Part shown: piece by piece, positions 5,376 through 5,529 of the stretch
Layout: the number at the start of each line of letters is the position of its first letter
How positions within the stretch are numbered: position 1 is the first letter of the stretch
Source of the DNA: Halieaceae bacterium UBA3479
GTDB taxonomy: Bacteria; Pseudomonadota; Gammaproteobacteria; Pseudomonadales; Halieaceae
Length of the DNA stretch: 5,529 nucleotides
Reading direction: 5' to 3'
Assembly (NCBI GenBank): GCA_002377985.1
Contig: DFQW01000124.1
Location: 3,025 to 8,553 of the forward strand
Notes under the pieces: generated by a model
Told to the model about the DNA's origin: nothing
Database searches by the model: none
What the model saw: only the letters and a program-made list of their open reading frames with translations
Position numbers and translations under genes: made by a program

Positions 5376-5529
5376 CGCTCTTTCGTTGGGTGAAGTACGC
5401 GACCTATCTCCTTTTGTCGATGAACATCTGGTTCTTTTTCGCCGAGGAGATGGATAGTGCCCGGTTTGCGCTGGCGTCCGGCGACGCGATGGCAACCGGC
5501 GTTCAGCTGTTTTCCGCCACCCTCGATAC
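5348..5529 (+). CDS. unrecognised membrane protein, N-terminal part
   Basis: A frame beginning at GTG 5348 stays open to the window edge: 60 codons plus two bases. The in-frame codon at 5336-5338 is TAA, so the start must be downstream of it. The peptide starts with a short polar segment, then FSLFRWVKYATYLLLSMNIW (residues 9-28) continuing into FFFAEEM (29-35), a likely first membrane helix with basic residues before it, then DSARFALASGDAMA and GVQLFSATLD. Codon use resembles the neighbouring genes, which argues that it is real. I do not recognise the family. GTG 5348 has no clear Shine-Dalgarno and lies in a hairpin arm; GTG 5390 and ATG 5420 are alternatives, but also lack ribosome binding sites, and ATG 5420 would cut into the hydrophobic segment. 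The 42-base distance from the puuA stop allows read-through co-expression. Confidence 0.6.
   Translation, partial: MNDVTRTAFSLFRWVKYATYLLLSMNIWFFFAEEMDSARFALASGDAMATGVQLFSATLD

Overview
The window looks like chromosomal DNA of a Gammaproteobacterium. The base composition is moderately GC-rich, most genes start with ATG, and the protein set (DUF938 protein, ABM monooxygenase, EamA permease, PuuA/PuuB pair) is typical of that class. A marine or other free-living heterotroph is a reasonable guess, but it is inference; the sequence holds no rRNA or other strong taxonomic marker. No tRNA, rRNA, CRISPR array, transposase or phage gene was seen.

Layout. Positions 1-324 (+) are the C-terminal half of a DUF938-family SAM-methyltransferase-like protein cut by the window edge. 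A 185-base gap follows, holding one doubtful 42-codon ORF that overlaps the next start. Positions 510-863 (+) encode a small antibiotic-biosynthesis-monooxygenase-fold (ABM) protein, and 897-1781 (+) a ten-helix EamA/DMT-family permease; the two are 33 bases apart and probably co-transcribed. A 148-base convergent gap separates the permease from 1930-2325 (-), a small four-helix membrane protein resembling DUF4345. Beyond a 165-base gap with hairpin-forming sequence, 2491-3807 (-) encodes a FAD-dependent gamma-glutamylputrescine oxidase-like enzyme (PuuB). It is divergent from 3875-5305 (+), a glutamine-synthetase-fold gamma-glutamylputrescine synthetase-like enzyme (PuuA). From 5348 (+) to the window end runs the N-terminal part of an unrecognised membrane protein; its proposed GTG start lies inside one arm of a 10-bp perfect inverted repeat.

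How the genes work together. PuuA and PuuB catalyse the first two steps of the gamma-glutamylated putrescine route: ATP-dependent ligation of glutamate to putrescine, then oxidation to gamma-glutamyl-gamma-aminobutyraldehyde. The later enzymes (aldehyde dehydrogenase PuuC, hydrolase PuuD, GABA aminotransferase) and the repressor PuuR are not in the window. The two genes share a short intergenic region of about 67 bases, so their promoters must overlap each other or the coding ends. The other genes have no obvious link to polyamine metabolism.

No clearly new multi-gene system was found. The most unusual features are non-coding: an exact 21-bp direct repeat, one copy inside the ABM gene and the other supplying the start codon of the permease, and the inverted repeat over the start of the last gene.
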